Source: Agathobacter sp.
GTDB lineage: Bacteria > Bacillota_A > Clostridia > Lachnospirales > Lachnospiraceae
Assembly (NCBI GenBank): GCA_017936725.1
Contig: JAGBEZ010000154.1
Span: 1 to 6,003 of the forward strand
Direction of reading: 5' to 3'
Length of the DNA: 6,003 bases
In this document: positions 1 to 5,378 of the stretch, piece after piece
Position numbering within the stretch: position 1 is the stretch's first letter
How the letters are laid out: each line of letters starts with the position of its first letter
Notes under the pieces: model-generated
What the model saw: only the letters and a program-made list of their open reading frames with translations
The model's database searches: none
Told to the model about the DNA's origin: nothing
Position numbers and translations under genes: made by a program

Positions 1-27
1 AATATTTGGTCTTTCAAAATCAAACAC
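1..27 (-). CDS. rpoA: RNA polymerase alpha subunit, N-terminal end only (partial)
   Basis: Only the first nine codons are in the window; the gene runs off the left edge. Read on the minus strand they are GTG followed by FDFERPNI, giving MFDFERPNI. This matches, from memory, the start of RpoA in Lachnospiraceae (MFDFEKPNIE-like). A strong ribosome binding site, AAAGGAGGG, ends seven bases before the GTG, which fixes the start. RpoA dimerises to nucleate assembly of core RNA polymerase. Its place directly after rpsD, 41 bases downstream, is the usual alpha-operon order (S13, S11, S4, RpoA). Little protein is visible, so the call rests on context, the ribosome binding site and this short match. 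Confidence 0.88.
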
Positions 28-68
28 TCCAATACCCTCCTTTACAAATTAATTGCTTGCTATACTAA

Positions 69-662
69 TTATTTAGAGTATAACTCGACGATTAACATTT
101 CGTCAACAGGAACATCGATCTGAGCTCTTGTAGGAAGTGCCTTAACAGTACCCTTTAAAGCTTCGATGTCGCAGTCGATCCATTCTGGGAATAAACGACC
201 GCCTGTTACTTCTACGATATCTTTATATCTCTGTAAAGATTTGGATTTTTCTCTGATTTCGATAACATCGCCAGCCTTAACTAAGTAAGATGGGATATTA
301 ACACACTTGCCGTTTACTAATACGTGCTTGTGGCCAACGATCTGTCTAGCCTCACGACGGGTACGAGCAAAGTTCATTCTGAATACTACGTTATCAAGAC
401 GGCTTTCAAGCATAGTCATCAGGTTTTCACCTGTTAAGCCTTTCATTCTATCAGCCTTCTCATAGTAGTTACGGAAAGGTTTTTCTAATACACCGTAGAT
501 GAATTTAGCTTTCTGCTTTTCTCTCATCTGTAAACCGTATTCACTTACCTTCTTACCTGCTCTTGCAAAATTTCTGTTAGACTTCTTGTCATAACCTAAA
601 ACGCTTGGCTCTAAACCAAGTGCACGACATCTCTTAAGTACTGGAACTTTATTAACTGCCAT
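69..662 (-). CDS. rpsD: 30S ribosomal protein S4 (uS4)
   Basis: S4 is a primary 16S rRNA binding protein that starts assembly of the 30S body and helps maintain decoding accuracy. The 197-residue product has normal length. It opens [16 protein letters not shown] and has the S4-fold RNA-binding domain at about residues 87-147 ([17 protein letters not shown], then [19 protein letters not shown]). Only isolated cysteines are present (12, 120, 164), so this is the form without an N-terminal zinc knuckle. The ATG is set by AGGAGA eight bases upstream. The gene sits between rpsK and rpoA. In E. coli, S4 represses its own operon by binding a pseudoknot in the mRNA. Here the 210-base spacer before rpsD contains a pseudoknot and a three-way junction, so autoregulation at this point is a reasonable inference. 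Confidence 0.98.
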   Translation of the reverse strand: MAVNKVPVLKRCRALGLEPSVLGYDKKSNRNFARAGKKVSEYGLQMREKQKAKFIYGVLEKPFRNYYEKADRMKGLTGENLMTMLESRLDNVVFRMNFARTRREARQIVGHKHVLVNGKCVNIPSYLVKAGDVIEIREKSKSLQRYKDIVEVTGGRLFPEWIDCDIEALKGTVKALPTRAQIDVPVDEMLIVELYSK

Positions 663-686
663 TTTTTTAATCTCCTTCTTTGTATG

Positions 687-743
687 ACGAGAAAATCATG
701 CAGCTATGCTGCATCCGCACTGAGTGCTCTTCGATTTTCTCGT
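687..743 (-). ncRNA. Three-way-junction RNA structure just upstream of rpsD (candidate S4 leader element)
   Basis: On the minus strand a perfect 11-bp stem pairs 743-733 with 697-687 (ACGAGAAAATC with GATTTTCTCGT). It encloses two hairpins: a 4-bp GCAC/GTGC stem with a TCA loop (717-727) and a perfect 7-bp ATGCAGC/GCTGCAT stem with an ATA loop (698-714). The second hairpin abuts the outer stem directly, which favours coaxial stacking. The structure ends about seven bases before the rpsD ribosome binding site, where it could control ribosome access. There is no U-run after it, so it is not an intrinsic terminator. The pairing is seen directly; the regulatory role and the S4 ligand are inferred. 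Confidence 0.7.
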
Positions 744-744
744 T

Positions 745-791
745 GCTGCGTCGGGTGAAAACAAATGTCTGCTACGCAGCCGTTTGTTTTC
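745..791 (-). ncRNA. H-type RNA pseudoknot in the rpsK-rpsD spacer
   Basis: Two perfect helices interleave on the minus strand. Helix 1 pairs GAAAACAAA (791-783) with TTTGTTTTC (765-757), 9 bp. Helix 2 pairs GCTGCGT (780-774) with ACGCAGC (751-745), 7 bp. The order is helix 1 left, helix 2 left, helix 1 right, helix 2 right, with connectors of 2, 8 and 5 bases. It lies one base upstream of the three-way junction and three bases downstream of an AGGAGG sequence (795-800). The E. coli alpha-operon mRNA uses a pseudoknot to bind S4, so this may be a functional counterpart. Helix 1 is AT-rich, and a competing partner for it exists at 851-858. Confidence 0.6.
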
Positions 792-872
792 TTTCCTCCT
801 CGCATATTGTTTACAGTGAGTTTGTTTCTCACTTTCTTCCAACTGTTTACAAAACAAATCAAAAACTCCAAA

Positions 873-1268
873 TCAAACGCGACGACGTTTTGGAGGACGA
901 CAACCATTGTGTGGTACTGGTGTTACGTCTGTAATACTTGTTACTTCTAATCCTGCTGTATTTAATGCACGGATTGCTGCTTCACGTCCTGAACCTGGTC
1001 CCTTAACGAAAACATCTACTGTCTTTAAACCATGAACTAAAGCAGCCTTTGTAGCTGTTTCAGCTGCTGTCTGTGCAGCATATGGAGTAGATTTTCTTGA
1101 ACCTTTAAAACCAAGACCACCAGCACTTGCCCAGCTAAGAGCATTACCTTCAGCATCTGTTAATGTAACAATTGTATTGTTAAAAGATGCCTGAATATGT
1201 GCCTGTCCGCGTTCAACGTTTTTCTTAATACACTTTTTTGTTACTTTCTTTGCAACTTTTTTAGCCAT
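873..1268 (-). CDS. rpsK: 30S ribosomal protein S11 (uS11)
   Basis: S11 sits on the 30S platform, contacting 16S rRNA near the mRNA exit region. The 131-residue product has the usual length, with a lysine-rich start ([12 protein letters not shown]), the conserved core [15 protein letters not shown] (about 24-38), the [13 protein letters not shown] segment (about 90-102) and the hallmark C-terminus [16 protein letters not shown]. The stop codon is TGA, unlike the TAA used by the other complete genes here. The upstream sequence AGTAGGTTAG is a poor ribosome binding site placed far from the ATG (about 11 bases), so translation may depend on coupling to rpsM, whose stop is 34 bases upstream. Together with rpsM, rpsD and rpoA it forms the alpha-operon set. 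Confidence 0.98.
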   Translation of the reverse strand: MAKKVAKKVTKKCIKKNVERGQAHIQASFNNTIVTLTDAEGNALSWASAGGLGFKGSRKSTPYAAQTAAETATKAALVHGLKTVDVFVKGPGSGREAAIRALNTAGLEVTSITDVTPVPHNGCRPPKRRRV

Positions 1269-1302
1269 TTCTAAACTAACCTACTTTCTTCCTACAAATT
1301 AA

Positions 1303-1671
1303 TTATTTCTTCTTGTTTGCTACTGTCTTCTTAGGACCCTTACGAGTTCTCGCGTTGGTCTTAGTCTTCTGACCACGAACTGGAAGACCTCTACGATGAC
1401 GAATACCTCTGTAGCAGCCGATTTCCTGAAGTCTCTTAATGTTTAAAGCTATTTCTCTTCTTAAATCACCTTCTACAACATAAGTTTCATCGATAATTTC
1501 CTGAATCTTCTTTACATCATCATCTGATAAATCTCTAACACGGATATCCGGGTTAACACCAGCCTGTGCTAAGATTTTGTTTGAACTTACTCTACCGATA
1601 CCGTAAACGTATGTTAAACCGATTTCAATACGTTTTTCTCTAGGTAAGTCTACACCTGCGATACGAGCCAT
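1303..1671 (-). CDS. rpsM: 30S ribosomal protein S13 (uS13)
   Basis: S13 is a 30S head protein that contacts the 50S subunit and the P-site tRNA. The 122-residue product starts [14 protein letters not shown], carries the helix-turn-helix segment with YVYGIGR (about 14-60) and has the conserved basic tail [28 protein letters not shown] (about 86-113). The ATG follows GGAGG by eight bases, a strong site. It is separated from rpmJ by 344 bases of highly structured sequence, whereas the next gene, rpsK, follows after 34 bases. In E. coli, rpsM is the first gene of the alpha operon and S4 acts just upstream of it, which makes the leader here a likely control point. Confidence 0.98.
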   Translation of the reverse strand: MARIAGVDLPREKRIEIGLTYVYGIGRVSSNKILAQAGVNPDIRVRDLSDDDVKKIQEIIDETYVVEGDLRREIALNIKRLQEIGCYRGIRHRRGLPVRGQKTKTNARTRKGPKKTVANKKK

Positions 1672-1770
1672 TTACGTTTCCTCCATTAAGCAATTTCGCT
1701 TGATAAAATTTTAGGTCATACGACCTGCATAATTGTGCCCTTGGTCTGTTAATTGGCACTGTTACTAATT

Positions 1771-1808
1771 GATTGGGGCTATACGCCCAATCGGACAGAA
1801 AATCCGAT
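1771..1808 (-). ncRNA. Two overlapping hairpins in the rpsM leader
   Basis: On the minus strand, ATCGGA (1808-1803) pairs with TCCGAT (1795-1790) around a 7-base loop. GATTGGG (1792-1786) pairs with CCCAATC (1777-1771), 7 bp around an 8-base loop. Bases 1790-1792 are claimed by both stems, so the complete helices cannot form together: one must lose three pairs. This could be a stacked arrangement or a simple two-state switch. The pairings are visible; any switching is inference. Confidence 0.5.
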
Positions 1809-1814
1809 CTTTCC

Positions 1815-1874
1815 GATACTCGACTTCAGCACACATGCTGAGGGTCTGCAAAAGCGGACCTAATTTTCGGTATC
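1815..1874 (-). ncRNA. Three-way-junction RNA structure in the rpsM leader
   Basis: On the minus strand an outer 5-bp stem, GATAC/GTATC (1874-1870 with 1819-1815), encloses two hairpins. The first is GGTC/GACC with an inner GC/GC pair block, one A-C mismatch and a TTTT loop (1843-1860). The second is a perfect 6-bp TCAGCA/TGCTGA stem with a TGTG loop (1826-1841). The layout, one closing stem with two side-by-side hairpins, resembles the element upstream of rpsD, though the sequences differ. The closing stem is short, so this is less certain than the rpsD element. Confidence 0.5.
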
Positions 1875-2015
1875 AACAAGTAATCTCCCGCAAGCTCTAT
1901 CGAATCTATCATATTAAATACGCAGTTAAGCGTATGGGTTAATCTAATACAATATAATCGGACAAGAACTCACATACTTCTCATTCAAATAAATGAATGA
2001 CTTGGAAGCCGGTGA

Positions 2016-2129
2016 TTATCCCTGTCTCTGTTTGTGCTTTGGATTCTCACAGATAATTCTGATCTGTCCTTTTCTTTTGATAATTTTGCACTTTTCGCAA
2101 ATTGGTTTTACTGATGATCTAACCTTCAT
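2016..2129 (-). CDS. rpmJ: 50S ribosomal protein L36 (bL36), zinc-binding form
   Basis: This 37-residue gene reads [18 protein letters not shown], then [19 protein letters not shown] and TAA. It has the full L36 length and the zinc ligands Cys11, Cys14, Cys27 and His32, so it is the zinc-containing form. L36 is the smallest 50S protein and binds 23S rRNA at a late assembly step. The ATG is preceded at six bases by GAAAGGAGGG, a very strong ribosome binding site. It follows infA, the typical order in Firmicutes, but a terminator and a promoter-like sequence lie between the two, so rpmJ is probably the first gene of the downstream unit. The next gene, rpsM, starts 344 bases later. Confidence 0.98.
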   Translation of the reverse strand: MKVRSSVKPICEKCKIIKRKGQIRIICENPKHKQRQG

Positions 2130-2160
2130 GTTAAACCCTCCTTTCATAAAAGACCAAAAT

Positions 2161-2195
2161 ATACTCTATCATAAAAAGCAAGCGAATGCAAGCAA
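2161..2195 (-). promoter_or_regulatory. Putative sigma-70-type promoter for rpmJ-rpsM-rpsK-rpsD-rpoA
   Basis: On the minus strand TATGAT (2173-2168) matches the -10 consensus at five of six bases. A weak -35, TTGCTT (2195-2190), lies 16 bases upstream. Initiation near 2161 would leave a leader of about 30 bases before rpmJ, ending in its strong ribosome binding site. The element follows, and partly overlaps, the terminator after infA, which makes a new start here biologically sensible. The weak -35 keeps this a prediction. Confidence 0.5.
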
Positions 2196-2236
2196 AATTT
2201 TACTTTTTTCAGAAAAAATTTTGCTACATCCGCTTG
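2171..2236 (-). terminator. Intrinsic terminator after infA
   Basis: A long inverted repeat pairs 2236-2215 with 2201-2179 on the minus strand: about 22 bp with one bulged base and one or two G-U pairs, starting CAAGCGGATG and ending in AAAATTTT. The loop is about 13 bases and can pair further (TTTTTT with AAAAAA). The 3' arm is followed directly by CTTTTTAT, a short U-tract. It would end transcripts leaving infA. The other strand also has T-rich sequence after the stem (2237-2250), so it might act in both directions. The U-tract is modest. Confidence 0.7.
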
Positions 2237-2263
2237 AATATTTTTGACTTTTCAGTTCTGCTA

Positions 2264-2482
2264 TTATTTGTCTCTCCAGATAATGCGTCCTTTTGTAAGG
2301 TCATATGGAGATAATTCTAATGTAACCTTGTCACCAGGTAAAATACGGATAAAATTCTGGCGCAATTTACCACTGATATGTGCTAAAACCTTGTGGCCGT
2401 TTTCCAATTCTACCTGAAACATAGTATTTGGCAACTTTTCTACAACAGTACCTTCAATTTCTATAACGTCAGCTTTTGACAT
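2264..2482 (-). CDS. infA: Translation initiation factor IF-1
   Basis: IF-1 binds the 30S A site during initiation and assists IF-2 and IF-3. The 72-residue product is full length and a single S1-type OB-fold: [35 protein letters not shown] (about 5-39), then [25 protein letters not shown] (about 46-70). The ATG follows TAGGAGGAATGTT, a strong ribosome binding site. The gene lies 68 bases after map and 134 bases before rpmJ. The upstream gap may hold a weak promoter and the downstream gap holds a terminator, so infA could be expressed partly on its own or as the last gene of adk-map-infA. Some Clostridia have a KOW-domain protein gene between map and infA; none fits here. Confidence 0.98.
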   Translation of the reverse strand: MSKADVIEIEGTVVEKLPNTMFQVELENGHKVLAHISGKLRQNFIRILPGDKVTLELSPYDLTKGRIIWRDK

Positions 2483-2511
2483 AACATTCCTCCTAAATCT
2501 GTTTCGATAAT

Positions 2512-2540
2512 ATTGTAACCAATACTTTCCAAAAATACAA
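2512..2540 (-). promoter_or_regulatory. Possible weak promoter upstream of infA
   Basis: In the gap between map and infA the minus strand has TTGTAT (2540-2535), a 17-base spacer and TACAAT (2517-2512). The -10 matches at five of six bases and the spacing is ideal, but the -35 matches at only three. Initiation would fall near 2505, about 22 bases before the infA ATG. The surrounding sequence is AT-rich, so a chance match is quite possible. Confidence 0.3.
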
Positions 2541-2550
2541 TAGAAAATAT

Positions 2551-3303
2551 TTAATATAAGGTAAGAATTTCCGGTTCTCCATCTGTAATGAGAATAGTAT
2601 TCTCATAATGCGCAGCCCAGGAACCGTCTTCTGTAACTACAGTCCAGTCATCATCCAGCCATGCCACGTCCGGTCTGCCTAATGTGATCATAGGCTCAAT
2701 GGCAAGAGTCATGCCTGCGCGCAGCTTAGGTCCTCTGGTACGCTGTCTGAAATTCGGTATTTCAGGGCTCTCATGGAGCGCCCTGCCAATTCCGTGTCCG
2801 GTCAGATCATACACAATACCATACCCAAACTGACTTACGTAATCGTCTATTGCATTGGAGATTTCATGTAAATGATGTCCTGCAACCGCATATTTAATGC
2901 CCTCAAAGAAGCTCTGTTTGGTAACTTCCATAAGTTTCAGAACTTCCGGAGCAACATTGCCTACCGCGTGAGTTCTGGCGGCATCAGAATGAAAACCATT
3001 ATAGATCAACCCCATATCCAGACTAATGATATCTCCGTCCTGCAAAACGCGAGTCTTGCTTGGAATACCATGTACTACTTCATCATTTACAGAGCAGCAT
3101 ACTGTTGCCGGATACCCGTTATAATTCTTAAAGTTTGGTATGCAGCCCATTTTATGAATCATTCTTTCAGCAAATTCATCAAGCTCCCAAGTAGTAATTC
3201 CCGGCTTAATCAATTCTTCCATTGCTTTATGAACTTCCGCAATTCTTTTGTTTGATTCACGCATTAGTTCAATTTCTCTGGCAGATTTAATTGTAATAGC
3301 CAT
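2551..3303 (-). CDS. map: Methionine aminopeptidase, type I
   Basis: This cytoplasmic metalloenzyme removes the N-terminal methionine from new proteins. The 250-residue product has the usual length and no N-terminal extension, fitting type Ia. The two-metal ligands of the pita-bread fold are all present: Asp96 (SLDMG), Asp107 (HSDAAR), His170 (TGHGIG), Glu203 (IEP) and Glu234 (YENT), plus the substrate-contacting His78 (VVHGIP) and His177 (ALHESP). The ATG follows TGGAGGCGAG, GGAGG being seven bases upstream. It starts 15 bases after the adk stop, so the two genes are surely co-transcribed. This adk-map-infA order is standard in Firmicutes. Nothing in the sequence suggests loss of activity. 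Confidence 0.98.
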   Translation of the reverse strand: MAITIKSAREIELMRESNKRIAEVHKAMEELIKPGITTWELDEFAERMIHKMGCIPNFKNYNGYPATVCCSVNDEVVHGIPSKTRVLQDGDIISLDMGLIYNGFHSDAARTHAVGNVAPEVLKLMEVTKQSFFEGIKYAVAGHHLHEISNAIDDYVSQFGYGIVYDLTGHGIGRALHESPEIPNFRQRTRGPKLRAGMTLAIEPMITLGRPDVAWLDDDWTVVTEDGSWAAHYENTILITDGEPEILTLY

Positions 3304-3318
3304 TATCTCGCCTCCAAA

Positions 3319-3960
3319 TTAGCCTAATATCTCTACGATAGCAGCAAATACATCCATCATGTCTACTGTACCGTCTACAGACTTGAGAATGCCTTTATTG
3401 GAATAGAAATCGATCAATGGCTGAGTCTGCTCATGATAAACATTCAGACGCTTCATAACTGTTTCCGGCTTGTCATCTTCTCTTAATACAAGTTTCTGAC
3501 AGCATTTATCACAGATGCCTTCTGTCTTTGGTGGAATATGTTCAATATGATATGTAGCACCACATGCAAGACAAGCACGACGCCCGCTCATTCTCTTTAC
3601 GATATTCTCATCCGGAACATCTACATTAACAGCGTAGTCAATCTTGTCGCCAAGCTCAGTTAATGCAGCATCTAAAACTTCTGCCTGAGGAATAGTACGT
3701 GGGAAACCGTCTAAAACATAACCGTTAGCACAATCCGGATTAGCGACGCGATCTAATAACAGCTTTACAGTTAATTCATCCGGAACTAATAAGCCCTGAT
3801 CCATGTACTTCTTAGCTTCTTTTCCAAGCTCTGTACCATTTTTGATGTTTGCTCTGAAAATATCACCTGTAGAAATGTGTGGTACCTGATATTTGTCAGC
3901 GATCATTTTTGCCTGTGTGCCTTTGCCGGCACCAGGAGCTCCTAACATAATAATTTTCAT
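3319..3960 (-). CDS. adk: Adenylate kinase, zinc-lid type
   Basis: Adenylate kinase converts ATP plus AMP to two ADP in the cytoplasm, balancing the adenylate pool. The 213-residue product is the long bacterial form. It shows the P-loop GAPGAGKGT (7-15), the AMP-site segment STGDIFRA (30-37), DGFPRT (84-89) and the lid arginines in RMSGRR (123-128). The lid has a four-cysteine zinc site, Cys130-x2-Cys133-x16-Cys150-x2-Cys153, typical of Gram-positive enzymes. An extra Cys154 lies beside the last ligand. The ribosome binding site AGAGGG lies seven bases from the ATG. A strong terminator separates it from secY upstream, and no clear promoter is visible in the short stretch between, so expression probably depends on read-through. 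Confidence 0.98.
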   Translation of the reverse strand: MKIIMLGAPGAGKGTQAKMIADKYQVPHISTGDIFRANIKNGTELGKEAKKYMDQGLLVPDELTVKLLLDRVANPDCANGYVLDGFPRTIPQAEVLDAALTELGDKIDYAVNVDVPDENIVKRMSGRRACLACGATYHIEHIPPKTEGICDKCCQKLVLREDDKPETVMKRLNVYHEQTQPLIDFYSNKGILKSVDGTVDMMDVFAAIVEILG

Positions 3961-4010
3961 ATGAGTGCCCTCTTTCTATTTTTTTCTTGCTTTAAGCAAG
4001 ATATTTACAA

Positions 4011-4054
4011 GTTAAAAAACAAAATCTGGGTGAAAAACTAATTTTCACCCAGAT
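4011..4054 (-). terminator. Intrinsic terminator between secY and adk
   Basis: On the minus strand a perfect 13-bp stem pairs ATCTGGGTGAAAA (4054-4042) with TTTTCACCCAGAT (4036-4024) around a 5-base TTAGT loop. It is followed at once by TTTGTTTTTTAAC (4023-4011). Strong stem, small loop and long U-tract are textbook features of Rho-independent termination. It begins only nine bases after the secY stop. It is striking because adk, map and infA lie downstream in the same direction. Confidence 0.9.
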
Positions 4055-4063
4055 ACCATGATT

Positions 4064-5377
4064 TTAATCATTTAAGAATCCTTTATAATTACGAACAAGC
4101 ATCTGAGATTCAATCTGCGAAATAGTCTCTAATATAACACTTACGATAATGATAAGTGATGTACCTGCAAAAGATACGGTTGCATTAAATACACCTGCGC
4201 AGATAAATGGAACAACGGCAACAACAAGTAAGCCAACTGCACCAATGAATACAATGCGGTTTAATACTTTATTTAAATATTCAGAGGTTGGACGTCCTGG
4301 TCTGATACCCGGTATAAATCCACCCTGTCTCTTTAAATTATCCGCAATCAGCATAGGATTAAAAGTAACTGAGGTATAGAAATATGCAAATGCTACTACT
4401 AAAACAATGTAAATCAGTAAACCGATAGAATATACCGGAGCGGAGATTTTACACCAGTTACTTGAGTTTAATACCTTTAATACTTCACCCCAGAATCCAT
4501 TTGCCTCAACCCCAAAGAAGGAACAGATGATAAGTGGAGTCTGCATGATGGAAGAAGCAAAAATAACAGGAATAACACCTGATGTATTTACCTTTAAAGG
4601 AATTTTTGAATTTTGTCCGCCAACACTTCGTCTGCCTTGTACTTTCTGTGCATACTGAACCGGAATATTACGTGTACCGGAATTCAACAGTACAATAAAC
4701 ACAACCATGCCAAGAATAATTGCAAGGATAATTACAGCTGCTAAAATAGCAGTTGCTGGAGCCTTTCCGATTACGAACTGTTCTGCAAGATTTACAAAAT
4801 CATTAGGAATAGTAGATAAAATGTTAATTACCAAAATAATGGAAATACCATTTCCTACACCCTTTTCTGTAATTCTTTCACCAATCCACATAAGGAAAGC
4901 ACTACCGGCTGTTAAAGCTGCAACAACTGTAATAATGTTCAATGCGTTGTATTCCTGTAACAGACCCTGGTTACCAAAACCGATAGCCATTGCTGCAGAC
5001 TGAATAAGAGCTAATGCTACTGTCACATAACGTGTGATTGAAGCAATTTTCTTACGGCCATCTTCTCCTTCTTTCTGCATTTCTTCCAACTTTGGAATGG
5101 CAATAGTTAATAGCTGCATGATAATAGAAGAAGTAATGTACGGAGAAATACTCAACGCTAATACAGAAAAACTAGAAAAAGAACCACCTGTAAATGCATT
5201 AAACAAATTAAATACATCTCCCGCCTGGGAAGCGAACCAAACAGCGAAGAAATCGCGATTTGTTCCTGGCACCGGAAGCTGTGATCCAAAACGGATCACA
5301 ACCATCATAGCCAGAGTAAATAAAATTTTGTTACGAATCTCTTTTATCTTGAATGCATTCTTCAGTGTTGTAAACAT
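4064..5377 (-). CDS. secY: Protein translocase subunit SecY
   Basis: SecY is the channel of the SecYEG translocon in the cytoplasmic membrane, moving unfolded proteins out or into the bilayer. The 437-residue product has the usual length and ten predicted membrane segments, at about 17-36, 68-93, 115-135, 148-168, 177-196, 208-232, 265-285, 314-336, 373-395 and 400-420. Family markers include LPVPGTN (34-40), the plug and second-segment region GGSFSSFSVLALSISPYI (64-81), NTSGVIPVIFASSI (264-277) and the cytoplasmic loop FIPGIRPG (354-361), where SecA and ribosomes dock. It starts one base after the rplO stop, and its ribosome binding site AGAGGTGAT (5383-5391) lies inside the end of rplO, so translational coupling is likely. 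A terminator follows. Confidence 0.98.
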   Translation of the reverse strand: MFTTLKNAFKIKEIRNKILFTLAMMVVIRFGSQLPVPGTNRDFFAVWFASQAGDVFNLFNAFTGGSFSSFSVLALSISPYITSSIIMQLLTIAIPKLEEMQKEGEDGRKKIASITRYVTVALALIQSAAMAIGFGNQGLLQEYNALNIITVVAALTAGSAFLMWIGERITEKGVGNGISIILVINILSTIPNDFVNLAEQFVIGKAPATAILAAVIILAIILGMVVFIVLLNSGTRNIPVQYAQKVQGRRSVGGQNSKIPLKVNTSGVIPVIFASSIMQTPLIICSFFGVEANGFWGEVLKVLNSSNWCKISAPVYSIGLLIYIVLVVAFAYFYTSVTFNPMLIADNLKRQGGFIPGIRPGRPTSEYLNKVLNRIVFIGAVGLLVVAVVPFICAGVFNATVSFAGTSLIIIVSVILETISQIESQMLVRNYKGFLND

Positions 5378-5378
5378 G

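Larger units (their letters stand above)
663..872 (-). promoter_or_regulatory. Structured rpsK-rpsD spacer, probable cis-regulatory leader of rpsD
   Basis: This 210-base spacer inside an operon has no convincing gene. In transcription order it holds an AGTGAG/CTCACT hairpin (815-833, 6 bp, loop of 7), an AGGAGG sequence without a start codon (795-800), the pseudoknot (745-791), the three-way junction (687-743) and the rpsD ribosome binding site at about 671-676. Nearly all of 687-791 is accounted for by pairing. No good sigma-70 promoter or intrinsic terminator was found. Structured leaders bound by S4 are established in several bacterial groups; whether this belongs to a described class cannot be decided from the sequence alone. 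Confidence 0.65.
1672..2015 (-). promoter_or_regulatory. Long structured leader between rpmJ and rpsM
   Basis: This 344-base stretch shows no credible gene. In transcription order it has hairpins at 1981-2000 (7 bp, TCATTCA/TGAATGA), 1918-1935 (6 bp, ATACGC/GCGTAT), a three-way junction at 1815-1874, two overlapping hairpins at 1790-1808 and 1771-1792, then 1735-1759 (GTGCC/GGCAC), 1713-1726 (AGGTC/GACCT) and a small AAGC/GCTT stem at 1688-1701 just before the ribosome binding site. No hairpin has a proper U-tail, so none looks like a terminator, and no convincing sigma-70 promoter was found. The density of perfect stems suggests a conserved untranslated RNA, probably for feedback control of rpsM-rpsK-rpsD-rpoA. 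The ligand is unknown; S4 is the candidate by analogy with E. coli. Confidence 0.65.

Noticed and set aside
704..803. Minus-strand small reading frame of 33 codons (ATG near 802, MRGGKKTNGCVADICF...) in the rpsK-rpsD spacer
   Set aside because: There is no ribosome binding site before the ATG, the composition is unlike a protein, and the frame runs through the pseudoknot and stems, which explain the sequence better.
680..950. Plus-strand reading frames of 84 and 61 codons across the rpsK-rpsD spacer
   Set aside because: They have no ribosome binding site and overlap conserved rpsK codons on the other strand; they are shadows of structured RNA and rpsK.
1912..1942. Promoter before rpsM using TATGAT at 1905-1912 on the minus strand
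   Set aside because: The -10 is good, but no sequence resembling a -35 lies 15-19 bases upstream, so it was not called.
1953..1958. TATAAT on the plus strand in the rpsM leader
   Set aside because: No -35 is found at suitable spacing and no plus-strand gene follows; the region is AT-rich.
1981..2000. Hairpin directly after rpmJ as a terminator
   Set aside because: The 7-bp stem is AT-rich and is followed by GAAGTATG with no U-tract, so termination is unlikely; it is kept only as part of the leader.
1993..2247. Plus-strand reading frame of 84 codons across rpmJ and the infA-rpmJ gap
   Set aside because: It is antisense to rpmJ and to the terminator-promoter region and has no ribosome binding site or recognisable domain.
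2483..2550. A KOW-domain RNA-binding protein gene, found between map and infA in some Clostridia
   Set aside because: The gap is only 68 bases, with no reading frame or remnant.
2872..3255. Plus-strand reading frame of 127 codons opposite map, and others opposite secY and rplO
   Set aside because: They lie entirely antisense to intact, well-conserved genes, with no start signals or family resemblance.
3985..4001. Hairpin TCTTGCT/AGCAAGA between the secY terminator and adk as a second terminator
   Set aside because: In the direction of transcription it is followed by an A-run, not a U-run. It might affect adk translation, but nothing shows this.
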